Shown: one piece after another, positions 43,246 to 51,977 of the stretch
Position numbering within the stretch: position 1 is the stretch's first letter
Layout of the letters: each line of letters begins with the position of its first letter
Translations under genes and position numbers: made by a program
Notes under the pieces: generated by a model
The model's database searches: none
Seen by the model: the letters and a program-made list of their open reading frames with translations, nothing else
Told to the model about the DNA's origin: nothing
Source of the DNA: Desulfovibrio sp.
GTDB taxonomy: Bacteria; Desulfobacterota; Desulfovibrionia; Desulfovibrionales; Desulfovibrionaceae
DNA: 62,385 nucleotides
Direction: 5' to 3'
NCBI GenBank assembly: GCA_031276485.1
Contig: JAISMY010000108.1
Span: forward strand, 1-62,385

Positions 43246-43317
43246 ACAGGCGCGCCGGGAAGGCCCGGTCCGACCTGCCGGAAAATCAAGGGAACGGGGT
43301 TTCCTGAAAAGAAGATG

Positions 43318-43365
43318 ACAACGCCTCCTCGCTGCTTGCTTGCGCAGGCAGCGGGGAAGCGTTGT
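43318..43365 (+). terminator. Long hairpin, probable terminator downstream of cydAB
   Basis: ACAACGCCTCCTCGCTGC ... GCAGCGGGGAAGCGTTGT, 16/18 pairing, followed by TTCTG. Confidence 0.55.
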
Positions 43366-43493
43366 TTCTGTCGCCCGCCGGCCCCGGCCGGCGTCAGAAC
43401 CGCAAAAAACGTTTGACGTTGCCGCAAAGCCGGCATACGGATTCCGTAAATTCTGTTGTATACCTTTAATAACTTGAATAAAAGGAAGTTCTG

Positions 43494-44615
43494 ATGAAAA
43501 TCGGCTGTCCGAAAGAAATCAAAGACAATGAAAACCGGGTGGGCCTGACCCCTAACGCCGTACATGCCTATGTAGCAGCCGGTCACTCGGTATGCATTGA
43601 AAAAGGCGCGGGGCTCGGCTCTGCCGTCGGCGACGGGGAGTATGCGGCGGCGGGAGCCGATATTCTGCCCGAAGCCGATGCCGTGTGGGCAAACGCGGAG
43701 ATGATCGTCAAGGTAAAGGAGCCGCTGCCTGAAGAATACGGCAGGATGCGTGAAAACCAGCTTGTGTTCACGTATTTCCACTTCGCGGCGGACAGGACGC
43801 TGAGCGAAGCCTGCATGGAGCGGAAAATCATAGCCCTGGCCTATGAAACCGTGACCGAAGGCCGCACGCTCCCGCTGCTCAAACCCATGAGCGAAGTCGC
43901 CGGGCGCATGGCGCCCCTTATGGGGGCATATTATCTTATGAAGCCTCACGGGGGACGGGGTTTGCTGCCTGCGGGCGTTACCGGCGTGCCCCCAGCTGAG
44001 GTACTGGTTATCGGCGGCGGAGTCGTGGGCGGCAACGCCGCCCGCGTTGCCGCAGGGCTCGGCGCCCGCGTGACCGTTCTGGATGTCGACCTGGAACGTC
44101 TTGAATATCTGGGCGAAATTTTACCGGCGAACGTTCGGCCGCTCTTCAGCGACCACGTTTATGTTGAAGAATGTCTGAAAACGGCGGACATCATAGTGGG
44201 CGCAGTGTTGCTGCCCGGCGCGGCGGCGCCCAAGATTGTCAGGCGTGAGCATCTCAAACTCATGAAACCCGGGTCGGTGCTGGTGGATGTTGCCGTCGAC
44301 CAGGGCGGCTGCTGTGAAACCACGCATGCGACCAAGCACAGCGACCCAATCTATGTGCTTGACGATGTCGTTCACTATTGCGTTGCCAACATGCCCGGCG
44401 CGTATGCCCGCACATCCACCTTTGCCCTGAACAACGCAACGCTGCGTTACGGTTTGCTCTTGGCCTCCCACGGTGTGGAAAAAGCGTGCAGGGAACACCC
44501 CGGACTGAAAAACGGCCTGAACATGTACAAGGGTACGATTACATGCAAGCCTGTGGCTGAAGCTTTCGGCATCATGGATGCCTACACTCCCGCTGACGCG
44601 GTTATCAACGGATAA
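43494..44615 (+). CDS. ald: Alanine dehydrogenase
   Basis: MKIGCPKEIKDNENRVGLTPNAVHAYVAAGHSV; VIGGGVVGGNAARVAAGLGARVTVLDVDLERLEYL. Confidence 0.98.
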   Translation: MKIGCPKEIKDNENRVGLTPNAVHAYVAAGHSVCIEKGAGLGSAVGDGEYAAAGADILPEADAVWANAEMIVKVKEPLPEEYGRMRENQLVFTYFHFAADRTLSEACMERKIIALAYETVTEGRTLPLLKPMSEVAGRMAPLMGAYYLMKPHGGRGLLPAGVTGVPPAEVLVIGGGVVGGNAARVAAGLGARVTVLDVDLERLEYLGEILPANVRPLFSDHVYVEECLKTADIIVGAVLLPGAAAPKIVRREHLKLMKPGSVLVDVAVDQGGCCETTHATKHSDPIYVLDDVVHYCVANMPGAYARTSTFALNNATLRYGLLLASHGVEKACREHPGLKNGLNMYKGTITCKPVAEAFGIMDAYTPADAVING

Positions 44616-44623
44616 GATGCCGG

Positions 44624-46000
44624 TTACGATGCGTTTTTGGGGGACGGCGGACCGCCTTTGCGGGCAAAAAACGCCTGACGTATCTGCGCGATGCTGCCGA
44701 AGCCCCCGTTTTCCTCTCCCGGCGCAACGGGTGGCCGCACCAGAGGGCAATAGCCGAGGCGCCGGGCCTGACGCTCCCGTAAATCCTGCCCTTCCACCGG
44801 GCGCAGCCTGCCGTTGAGATCCACTTCGCCCCAGAACACCGCTTTTTCCGGCAACGGGACGTCATAGTAGGAGGAAAGTACCGCCGCCACCAATGCGGCA
44901 TCCATGCCCGGCTCCATGAGTTTCATCCCGCCGCCGAGCTTGGCGTAGATATCGGACTGCGCAAAAGACAGGCGCAGGTGCTTTTCCAATACCGCCAGCA
45001 ACAGGTGCAGGCGGTTCACGTCAAAGCCCATCCCCGCCCGGCGCGGGGCCGGCAGCCAACTGCGCGTGACCAGCGCCTGTACCTCCACAGCCAACGGCCT
45101 GCGTCCGTCCATAGCCATGACGACGGCCGCCCCGGAAAGTGAAGCGTCGCGCGCGCCGAGAAAAAACGTGGCCGGGTCTTCCACAGGCTCCAGACCTTTA
45201 CCGAGCATCCTGAACACCAGCATCTCCATGTTCGGCCCGAAACGGTTTTTCAGCACCCGCAGGATGCGGAATTCCCGTCCCCTGTCGCCTTCCAGGGAAA
45301 TCACCGTGTCCACCATGTGTTCAAGCAGCCGCGGTCCGGCCAGACTGCCGTCCTTGGTCACATGGCCGACCAGAACCACGGCGGTATTGCAGCGCCTGCA
45401 CCGTTCAGCCAGATCCGCCGCCACGGCCCGGACCTGACTCACGTTGCCGGGCAGCCCGTCCGCCGCTGCGGTGCTCAGCGTCTGCACGGAATCAATAATC
45501 AGCAAATCCGGCGGGTCGCCGTCCAGCAAGGGGTAGAGGTCTTCCAGCCTGGTCGTGGACAGGGCGTACAGATGCTCGTGCAGCAAGCCGAGGCGCTCCG
45601 CCCGCGCCCGGAGCCTGGACAGGGATTCTTCTCCGGAAAGGTAGACCGCGCGCCGCCCGGAAGCCGCAACAGCCCCTGCGGCCTGTAAGAGCAACGTGGA
45701 TTTGCCGATGCCCGGCTCGCCGCCCAGCAACATGCAGGATCCGGGCACGAAACCTTCTCCGAGAACGCGGTCCAGGGCGGCCGTGCCGGTGCTGAACACC
45801 GTTCCGGCGGCGTCAGGGGCTTCGGACAGAGGCGCAACCGCTTCCGGCAGCCCCCGCGTCCGCTCCGCACGGCCTGCGCCTGCCCGAACCTGCACGGGTT
45901 CAAGCGTGTTCCAGGAGCCGCACTCCGGACAACGTCCCTGCCATTGCGCCGAATGCGCGCCGCAGGCCGAGCAGCGGTACTGTTCGCGAAGTCTGACCAC
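44624..46000 (-). CDS. radA: DNA repair protein RadA
   Basis: CSACGAHSAQWQGRCPECGSWNT; GEPGIGKSTLLLQ; KNRFGPNMEMLVF (KNRFG motif). Confidence 0.98.
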   Translation of the reverse strand: MVRLREQYRCSACGAHSAQWQGRCPECGSWNTLEPVQVRAGAGRAERTRGLPEAVAPLSEAPDAAGTVFSTGTAALDRVLGEGFVPGSCMLLGGEPGIGKSTLLLQAAGAVAASGRRAVYLSGEESLSRLRARAERLGLLHEHLYALSTTRLEDLYPLLDGDPPDLLIIDSVQTLSTAAADGLPGNVSQVRAVAADLAERCRRCNTAVVLVGHVTKDGSLAGPRLLEHMVDTVISLEGDRGREFRILRVLKNRFGPNMEMLVFRMLGKGLEPVEDPATFFLGARDASLSGAAVVMAMDGRRPLAVEVQALVTRSWLPAPRRAGMGFDVNRLHLLLAVLEKHLRLSFAQSDIYAKLGGGMKLMEPGMDAALVAAVLSSYYDVPLPEKAVFWGEVDLNGRLRPVEGQDLRERQARRLGYCPLVRPPVAPGEENGGFGSIAQIRQAFFARKGGPPSPKNAS

Positions 46001-46020
46001 AAACGCCCGTGCCCCGTGCC

Positions 46021-46788
46021 CTAGCCGCCCTGCCGGCGGGCCGGAGAATCGCGGGCTTCAATGACACGGACCTCAAAGGTCCGCACATCCTTGGGAGGAG
46101 AAGGGAAAATGACGACAAAAGGCGTCTTGCCGCCCGGCGGGATGTCGGTATTGTTGGTCAGGATGGTGACGCGGCTGTTCTGGGCCTCTTTGAGTTCCGC
46201 GGGCTTGAGGGTCTGAAGCTGGAAAAGGGTCAGCGGCACTCCGCACAGTTGTTCCGCTTTGTCCAGAACTTTATTGTCCGCGTTCAGCAGAGCGGCCTCC
46301 ACGGCGATGTAATCCTTGTTCACTTCAGAGCGGTTCGCGGCCATGCCCTGAATGACCAGCATCCTGCCCGCGTTCGCGTTGTCCACATGAAACTGGCGGA
46401 TGTCCTCCAGCGCAATGCTCTTGATACGGCGTTCGTAGTCGGCCCGCGCGGCGTCCGGCACCGGAGAGGCCTGGTCGGGAGCGTTGCCGGGAGCCGAAAA
46501 CAGCACACCGTACAGCAGGTAGCCGCCGTAACCGAGGAGTACCAGCAATGCAGCCGCCGCCAACGAAAGTGCCGCGTTTTTTGCCGTGCCGGAGCGGACT
46601 TGAGGTGCGGGGTCGGGTCGGGCACCGGCGGAAAGCGGCGGCAGGTCCGCCGGCCCGACTTGCGCGACCGGCTGGACATACAGAGGGAAAACATAACGGC
46701 AGTTGGAGCAGCGCACCTTCCTTCCAGGCTTGAACAGTTCGTCCGGCAGAGAAAAGGTGGTGTCGCATCTGGAGCAGGTGACAAGCAT
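46021..46788 (-). CDS. DUF3426/zinc-ribbon (MJ0042-type) membrane protein
   Basis: MLVTCSRCDTTFSLPDELFKPGRKVRCSNCRYVFPL; single TM; C-terminal DUF3426-like region. Confidence 0.88.
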   Translation of the reverse strand: MLVTCSRCDTTFSLPDELFKPGRKVRCSNCRYVFPLYVQPVAQVGPADLPPLSAGARPDPAPQVRSGTAKNAALSLAAAALLVLLGYGGYLLYGVLFSAPGNAPDQASPVPDAARADYERRIKSIALEDIRQFHVDNANAGRMLVIQGMAANRSEVNKDYIAVEAALLNADNKVLDKAEQLCGVPLTLFQLQTLKPAELKEAQNSRVTILTNNTDIPPGGKTPFVVIFPSPPKDVRTFEVRVIEARDSPARRQGG

Positions 46789-46799
46789 GGCGCAGCGGG

Positions 46800-47306
46800 T
46801 CAGGGTTGGATGTTCAATCGAAAAATCGCCGGCAACGTCCTGTACTGTTCGGCATAGTCCAGTCCGTAGCCCACAAGAAAGCCGGCATCCACGACGAAGC
46901 CCGCGTAGTCGACGCGGACCGGCACACATCGTCGCTCCATCTTATCAATCAATGCGGCCAGACGCAATGTTTTCGGCCCGCGCGCGCGAAATGCGCGCAA
47001 CAAAAAATCCATGCTCAATCCGCAGTCCACAATGTCTTCAACGATCAGCACATCACGGTCCGTCAACGAGCATTCCACATCTTTGATCAATTCGATCCTG
47101 CCCGACGACACATCTCCCGCTCCATAACTTCTGACGCGCACGAAGTCCGTTTCCACAGGCAAAGAGATGCGCCGCACCAGATCGGCAAAAAACATAAAGG
47201 CGCCCTTGAGCACGCAGATCGCCGTCAAATCTTTGCCGGCATAGTCGGCTGTGATGTCTTCCGCCATCCGCGCAATGCGTTCCTGAATGGCCCCGGCTTC
47301 GAACAT
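46800..47306 (-). CDS. hpt: Hypoxanthine phosphoribosyltransferase
   Basis: AICVLKGAFMFFADLVRRI; DVLIVEDIVDCGLSMDFLL; VGYGLDYAEQYRTLPAI; start codon uncertain. Confidence 0.95.
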   Translation of the reverse strand: MFEAGAIQERIARMAEDITADYAGKDLTAICVLKGAFMFFADLVRRISLPVETDFVRVRSYGAGDVSSGRIELIKDVECSLTDRDVLIVEDIVDCGLSMDFLLRAFRARGPKTLRLAALIDKMERRCVPVRVDYAGFVVDAGFLVGYGLDYAEQYRTLPAIFRLNIQP

Positions 47307-47365
47307 TACGCTTTTTTCACGCCTGCAGGTCACTACATCACCATCCTTTCCGCCCGTTGCCCCGG

Positions 47366-47830
47366 TCACGGGCGGTATACCATGGCCGTTTCGTCGCAGT
47401 CGTCAGGGAACTTGGGACAATGCACGCAATCAGCCCAGATTTTTTGCGGCAGAACGTCCTTGTCCGTTGTATTGAACCCCAGGCGGGCGAAAAAGCCTGT
47501 TTCATAGGTCAGCGTAAAAAGCCGTGCGACGCCCATGTCGCGCGCCTCTTTCATGCAGGCCTCGGCCAGCAGGCTGCCGGAGCCGCGCCGGCGCGCCTCT
47601 TCGCGCACATACAGCGAACGTATTTCCGCCAAGTCTTCCCAGACCACGGACAGGGCACAACAACCGACCACCAGGCCGTCCTGTTCCTTCAGGACATAGA
47701 AGTCGCGCGTGTGCCTGTAAAGGTCCGCAAGAGACCGGGGCAGCAACCTCCCCTTGTCCGCCGCCGTCAGCAGCAGGGCGTGGATATACTTGATATCAGC
47801 AACACGGGCGCTGCACAAAAGCGTTTTCAC
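47366..47830 (-). CDS. GNAT N-acetyltransferase (short N-acetylglutamate synthase-like)
   Basis: LAEIRSLYVREEARRRGSGSLLAEACMKEA; C-terminal LGFNTTDKDVLPQKIWADCVHCPKF. Confidence 0.88.
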   Translation of the reverse strand: MKTLLCSARVADIKYIHALLLTAADKGRLLPRSLADLYRHTRDFYVLKEQDGLVVGCCALSVVWEDLAEIRSLYVREEARRRGSGSLLAEACMKEARDMGVARLFTLTYETGFFARLGFNTTDKDVLPQKIWADCVHCPKFPDDCDETAMVYRP

Positions 47831-48327
47831 GGGCGCGGCGGCGCGTTTTTCAGCAGGCGGTTCAGCGCCGAACGGAGGACGCCTTCCTGCACCAGTCCGC
47901 GATGCTTGATCTGCAAATCGCCCTTGTGGTCATAGACCAGAAGCTGCGGCACGGCAGTCACTCCCGTTCGTTGCAGAAAGTCGCCCGCGGCCAGCAGCAC
48001 AGGGTAATTGATATGCATCTCACCCATATAAGTATGCAACGCCTTAGGCTCTTTGTCTACCGAAACACCGATAAAGGCTACCTTGTCGGAGGAGAAATCT
48101 TTGCGCAGGTTGATCAGTCCGGGAATTTCCTCCCGACAGGGCGGGCACCAGGAAGCGAAAATGTTGACGACCACAACTTTGCCTTTTTCTGCGGCGATCA
48201 GGTTGACCAGGCCCGATGCGTCGATGCGTTTGACGTCTTCAGGGCCGGCGGGACCGGCCGCGGCCGGATGTACCGCAAACGCGAGCAGCAACGCCGCCGT
48301 ACAGGCATACTGGCAGATGCGCATTAT
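47827..48327 (-). CDS. TlpA-family thioredoxin-like protein
   Basis: Signal peptide; VVVNIFASWCPPCREEIPGL; GVTAVPQLLVYD. Confidence 0.93.
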   Translation of the reverse strand: MMRICQYACTAALLLAFAVHPAAAGPAGPEDVKRIDASGLVNLIAAEKGKVVVVNIFASWCPPCREEIPGLINLRKDFSSDKVAFIGVSVDKEPKALHTYMGEMHINYPVLLAAGDFLQRTGVTAVPQLLVYDHKGDLQIKHRGLVQEGVLRSALNRLLKNAPPRP

Positions 48328-48410
48328 GTTCTCCGTAATTTGTCCGCTCCGGGGAGCGGACAAATACTGTTACAGGCTGGAATAGCCGCTCCTTACAAGG
48401 GACGGCTGTC

Positions 48411-48440
48411 AAAAAAAATATTCCCGGCCTTGCCGGGAGT
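48411..48440 (-). terminator. Rho-independent terminator of the SBP/deaminase-like gene
   Basis: Minus strand CTCCCGGCAAGGCCGGGAATATTTTTTTT. Confidence 0.85.
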
Positions 48441-48498
48441 CAAGCCTCTCTTCCGTTGTCAGGCTGCAAAAAACACTTGCCCGCTCCTGCAACTCCGG

Positions 48499-49833
48499 TC
48501 AGTGCTTTTCCGCGGCGACGGGCCGTACGCCTTCTACATCCCGATACACGGGATTCGGCAGCAAACGGGAGAGCATGACGCTTTCAAGCCCGCCTTGGGC
48601 TTTTCCCGTAAGAATCAGCACGCCCCGGCCGAATTCGCTGAGTACCTGCAGATCTTCCGGAGAAAATTTGAGCGGCGTGCCGGAAGGATCCGTGAGCAGC
48701 GCCGCGCGCAGTTCAAATTCTCCGTCGGACACGGCCTTGGCAACGGCGCCGCGCAAAGCGGAAAGGTTCAGCCGCGGGTCCGCGTTTTCCATGTTGCAGG
48801 CCGCGTAGACTTTACCCGAAGCCGTGAGTACCGCCGCGCCGGAACCCTTGCGGCCGTAAGGAACATACGCCGGCACGGCGGCCGAGATCGCGGCCCGCAG
48901 CATCAATTCCTTTTCACGGTCATTCAGCTCGCGCACGAACCATTTGCGGTACAACCGGTCATATTCTCCCGAAGCGACAACGCGCCGCAATCCCTCGTCG
49001 AACAGACTCTTAATGTCCCCCCTGCTTCGATTGAAGGCCGCCCGCATTTCCGTAATGCCCAGCGGCGTGCCTATGGTGGTTATGGCCCCGTAGCGCTGTT
49101 TGTTGATGAGAAAATAAGTGTTCTGCACCGGGCCGCAATACGCCTGCGTTTCGTCGTTGTGCAGAGCGCGCACGGCCGCGGCCCGGCTTTTGAATTTCTT
49201 GATGTTGAAGCCGCCGTACTGTTCAAGCAGCGTGTCCGGGTAACTGCCCTGCTCCACGGCAACCTCCTGCCCGCGCAACAGGTCGATGGACGGCCGGCGG
49301 TTGTACAACTTGGTGAACAGACGAATTTGCAGGCGGAAAAGCGGTTGCTCCGAAAAAAGATACAACTTGGCGCGCTGTTCCGTGCGCACCATGCCCGTGG
49401 TCAGGTTGATGCCGCCGTTACCCAGTTCCAGGCCGATGCGCGACCACTGCATGGGCCGGTGGAAGACCTCGGCTTCGGTGCCCCGGAACACCGCGTCGAC
49501 CAGTTCTATCTCGAAACCGGCGGGTTTGCCGCCTTCTTCTTCATAGGTGAAGGGCGCGAATTCACGGTCAAAGCCGTAAACCACACGCACCGGTTCCGCT
49601 GCCGCATGGACGGCTCCGCCCCACAGCGCGCATACGGCAAGGAATGCAAGGACCGCAACGCCCCGCAGACCCGCTGCCGAAAGTAAAGCCCGTGCCGGGC
49701 AGGCAAAATGCCTCTGCCCGATCCCGCGGGCGGCGGCTTTGTGGTGAACGGATTCCAGCGGCAATGCCGGCCGGGCAAAGAATGCTTGCCTAAGTCCGCG
49801 CCTGTGCGGTATACTGAAACAAGTGTTCGGCAT
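48499..49833 (-). CDS. Family-3-like periplasmic solute-binding protein fused to a cytidine-deaminase-like domain lacking catalytic motifs
   Basis: N-terminal signal peptide and SBP domain VRVVYGFDREFAPFTYEEEGGKPAGFEIELVDAVF; C-terminal (48499-48927) LMLRAAISAAVPAYVPYGRKGSGAAVLTASGKVYAACNMENADPRLNLSALRGAVAKAVSDGE...VLSEFGRGVLILTGKAQGGLESVMLSRLLPNPV; true start probably downstream of 49833. Confidence 0.85.
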   Translation of the reverse strand: MPNTCFSIPHRRGLRQAFFARPALPLESVHHKAAARGIGQRHFACPARALLSAAGLRGVAVLAFLAVCALWGGAVHAAAEPVRVVYGFDREFAPFTYEEEGGKPAGFEIELVDAVFRGTEAEVFHRPMQWSRIGLELGNGGINLTTGMVRTEQRAKLYLFSEQPLFRLQIRLFTKLYNRRPSIDLLRGQEVAVEQGSYPDTLLEQYGGFNIKKFKSRAAAVRALHNDETQAYCGPVQNTYFLINKQRYGAITTIGTPLGITEMRAAFNRSRGDIKSLFDEGLRRVVASGEYDRLYRKWFVRELNDREKELMLRAAISAAVPAYVPYGRKGSGAAVLTASGKVYAACNMENADPRLNLSALRGAVAKAVSDGEFELRAALLTDPSGTPLKFSPEDLQVLSEFGRGVLILTGKAQGGLESVMLSRLLPNPVYRDVEGVRPVAAEKH

Positions 49834-49910
49834 CTGTTTTTACCTCTGCGCGGTCGGCGCGGCCTCCCGGTGCGTTTTCCGGAAACGACGCTCGACACAA
49901 GGTATACAAT

Positions 49911-50510
49911 ATGGAATTTCCAGAAGAATGTCTATGGCTTATCGGTCGGGTGAGCCAGAAACTTTTGGCCCGCAACATGACGATGTGTACGGCGGAGTCC
50001 TGCACAGGCGGTCTTGCCGCCGCGTTGTGTACGGGAGTTCCCGGCGGTTCGCGCTGGTTTTGCGGAAGCATCGTGGCCTATGCCGACAGCGTGAAGACGC
50101 GCCTGCTTGGCGTGGGCAAAGAACTGCTGACGGCGCACGGCGCCGTCAGCGAGCCCGTGGTCAAAGCCATGGCTTTAGGCGCGTTGGCGGCAACGGGAGC
50201 GGCAGCGGCCCTGGCCGTCACCGGCATAGCCGGCCCCGGAGGCGGGAGCGCGGAAAAACCCGTGGGTACAGTCTGGTTCGCAACGGCGGTCTATCCCTCC
50301 CGCCACCTCGCGGTGCATCCACAGGGACCGGCCATCGCTGCGTTTTGCCGAACCTTCTCAGGCTACAGGGATGAAATCCGTCTTGCCGCCGTGCCGGCCG
50401 GGCTGGAAGCCCTCGATGTCGCGCTGGCCGGGCTGCAAGCCGCGCCGGCCCCGACCGGACAGGATACCGCTTCCACCGCCGGGCGGTCTACAGATAGTCC
50501 CCGCGGTTGA
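49911..50510 (+). CDS. CinA-family nicotinamide-nucleotide amidohydrolase (PncC-like)
   Basis: TAESCTGGLAAALCTGVPGGSRWFCGSIVAYADSVKTRLLGV; AVTGIAGPGGGSAEKPVGTVWF. Confidence 0.95.
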   Translation: MEFPEECLWLIGRVSQKLLARNMTMCTAESCTGGLAAALCTGVPGGSRWFCGSIVAYADSVKTRLLGVGKELLTAHGAVSEPVVKAMALGALAATGAAAALAVTGIAGPGGGSAEKPVGTVWFATAVYPSRHLAVHPQGPAIAAFCRTFSGYRDEIRLAAVPAGLEALDVALAGLQAAPAPTGQDTASTAGRSTDSPRG

Positions 50511-50970
50511 ACTTGAATGTTTCGGTCACGGCCAGGACGTCCAGTTCTTCGATCAGTTCCCTTGCCGTCCCTGCGGATTCACCGGGAAAGCGTTCCCTGA
50601 ACCCGCCTATACCTTCCTGCATGTTCTGAAGAGAGGCAAAGGCCGTGCGCAGGTCGGCACCTTCTGCGCGGCCGAGTTGCGCGGCGTATCCTTCAAGTTC
50701 GGTCAGCACGTCGTCTACCATGTCCGCCGCTTCTTTCGAAAACGCCGGCAGCGCCGCGCCCGTGCCGCCGACCTTACCCGCTTCGAGTTCCGGCAGAATC
50801 TGCGGAGGGATATGCAAATCGGCCCGCCCGGAGACTGCCGCCCCCTGCGCGGGAACATTGTCCATTTCGCGGGTCAGGATGCGATCGAATCCCGTTTCCG
50901 TGCGCTGCATCGCCGGGCGCTGCGTCCGGACTTCCTGAACAGCCTGCAGTTGTTCATTGCTGATTTTCAT
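50488..50970 (-). CDS. Conserved-looking hypothetical protein (160 aa)
   Basis: ATG preceded by AAAGGA RBS and the conserved leader; helix-rich sequence. Confidence 0.7.
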   Translation of the reverse strand: MKISNEQLQAVQEVRTQRPAMQRTETGFDRILTREMDNVPAQGAAVSGRADLHIPPQILPELEAGKVGGTGAALPAFSKEAADMVDDVLTELEGYAAQLGRAEGADLRTAFASLQNMQEGIGGFRERFPGESAGTARELIEELDVLAVTETFKFNRGDYL

Positions 50971-51040
50971 CAGAGATTCCTTTATGGTTTAAGACCTCTC
51001 ACCTCATGGAGATTCCCGCTCGGCGCCCGGCAAGGCCGGG
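50968..51040 (-). promoter_or_regulatory. Conserved 73-nt leader element, copy B
   Basis: Gapless alignment to 14480-14552; hairpin CCCGGC-CTT-GCCGGG then GAGAGGTCTTAAACCATAAAGGA before ATG. Confidence 0.65.
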
Positions 51041-51061
51041 CAGACCTCTGCACAGACGCTA

Positions 51062-51078
51062 TGCAAAATCTTTGCCGG
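51062..51078 (-). promoter_or_regulatory. Candidate sigma-54 promoter upstream of leader B
   Basis: Minus strand CCGGCAAAGATTTTGCA, GG-N10-GC spacing with TTGCA -12 box. Confidence 0.35.
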
Positions 51079-51356
51079 AAACGCGGGCTGCGCGCCTTCG
51101 CGTGATTCCGCATACTTGCCCGACATACGCGACATCCGCAAGCGGAACTTTCCACCTCTGGGGAAAAATATTCCACAACGGCACGGCAAAGAATGCCGCC
51201 GCTCTTGTGATGAAGCCGGCAATGCGCTATACTTGCGATGCCGGACAGCAGGTTTCCGAACGAACCGGAATACGGCGCGTCCGGAAGCGCGCCGCCCGCC
51301 GGATTACTCCGCAGCGGGACGCCGCAATCCGCCAACCTTTGCCGAAGGAGGTCGTC

Positions 51357-51800
51357 ATGCGGAACATCAAGACTATACTCTGCGCCCTGGACCTCTCCCA
51401 GCACAGCGAAGTGGTGGCCGAACACGCCGCCGCTTTCGCCAAAGCCTTTTCCGCCAAAGTGGTGGCCGTGTATATCGCGCCTGCCCTGACGCAGTATGTC
51501 GGCTTTCATGTGCCGCCGAGTTCCATAGAAAATTTTGTTTCGGAAATCGTGACCGGCGCCGAACAGAACATGAAAGAATTCGTGGAAGAAAATTTTAAAG
51601 ACGTCGCGGCGGAAGGCAAAGTCGCAAACGGCTATGCCGCCGAGGAAATCCTGAATCAGGCGGAAAGCTGCGGCGCCGACCTCATCGTCATGGGCACGCA
51701 CGGACGCGTGGGCATTGACCGCATTCTGTTCGGCTCCGTGGCCGAAAGGATAGTCAAGAGTTCCCCCATCCCCGTGGTCACCGTGCGCCCGGCGACGTAG
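51357..51800 (+). CDS. Universal stress protein (UspA family)
   Basis: IKTILCALDLSQHSEVVAEHA; GADLIVMGTHGRVGIDRILFGSVAERIVKSSPIPVVTVRP; RBS AAGGAGG. Confidence 0.96.
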   Translation: MRNIKTILCALDLSQHSEVVAEHAAAFAKAFSAKVVAVYIAPALTQYVGFHVPPSSIENFVSEIVTGAEQNMKEFVEENFKDVAAEGKVANGYAAEEILNQAESCGADLIVMGTHGRVGIDRILFGSVAERIVKSSPIPVVTVRPAT

Positions 51801-51824
51801 TACCTTGTAACTTTTTATTCTCTA

Positions 51825-51966
51825 ATACCAAGTTGCATTCAAACGCGTTTAAATGCGTGACGCCAAAGTTTTTGAAAAACAGGCGAAGCCTGGTTTTCAA
51901 AAACTTGCGGGCGGCGGCTTCGCCTCCGGCACACCAACTCGCTTTCTGCTGAACGCAAATTGGTAT
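51825..51966. repeat. Repeat family A, complete 142-bp copy between convergent genes
   Basis: Ends ATACCAAGTTGC ... GCAAATTGGTAT (12-bp TIR, one mismatch); central hairpin GTTTTTGAAAAACAGGCGAAGCCTGGTTTTCAAAAAC. Confidence 0.85.
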
Positions 51967-51977
51967 AAGACCGACTC

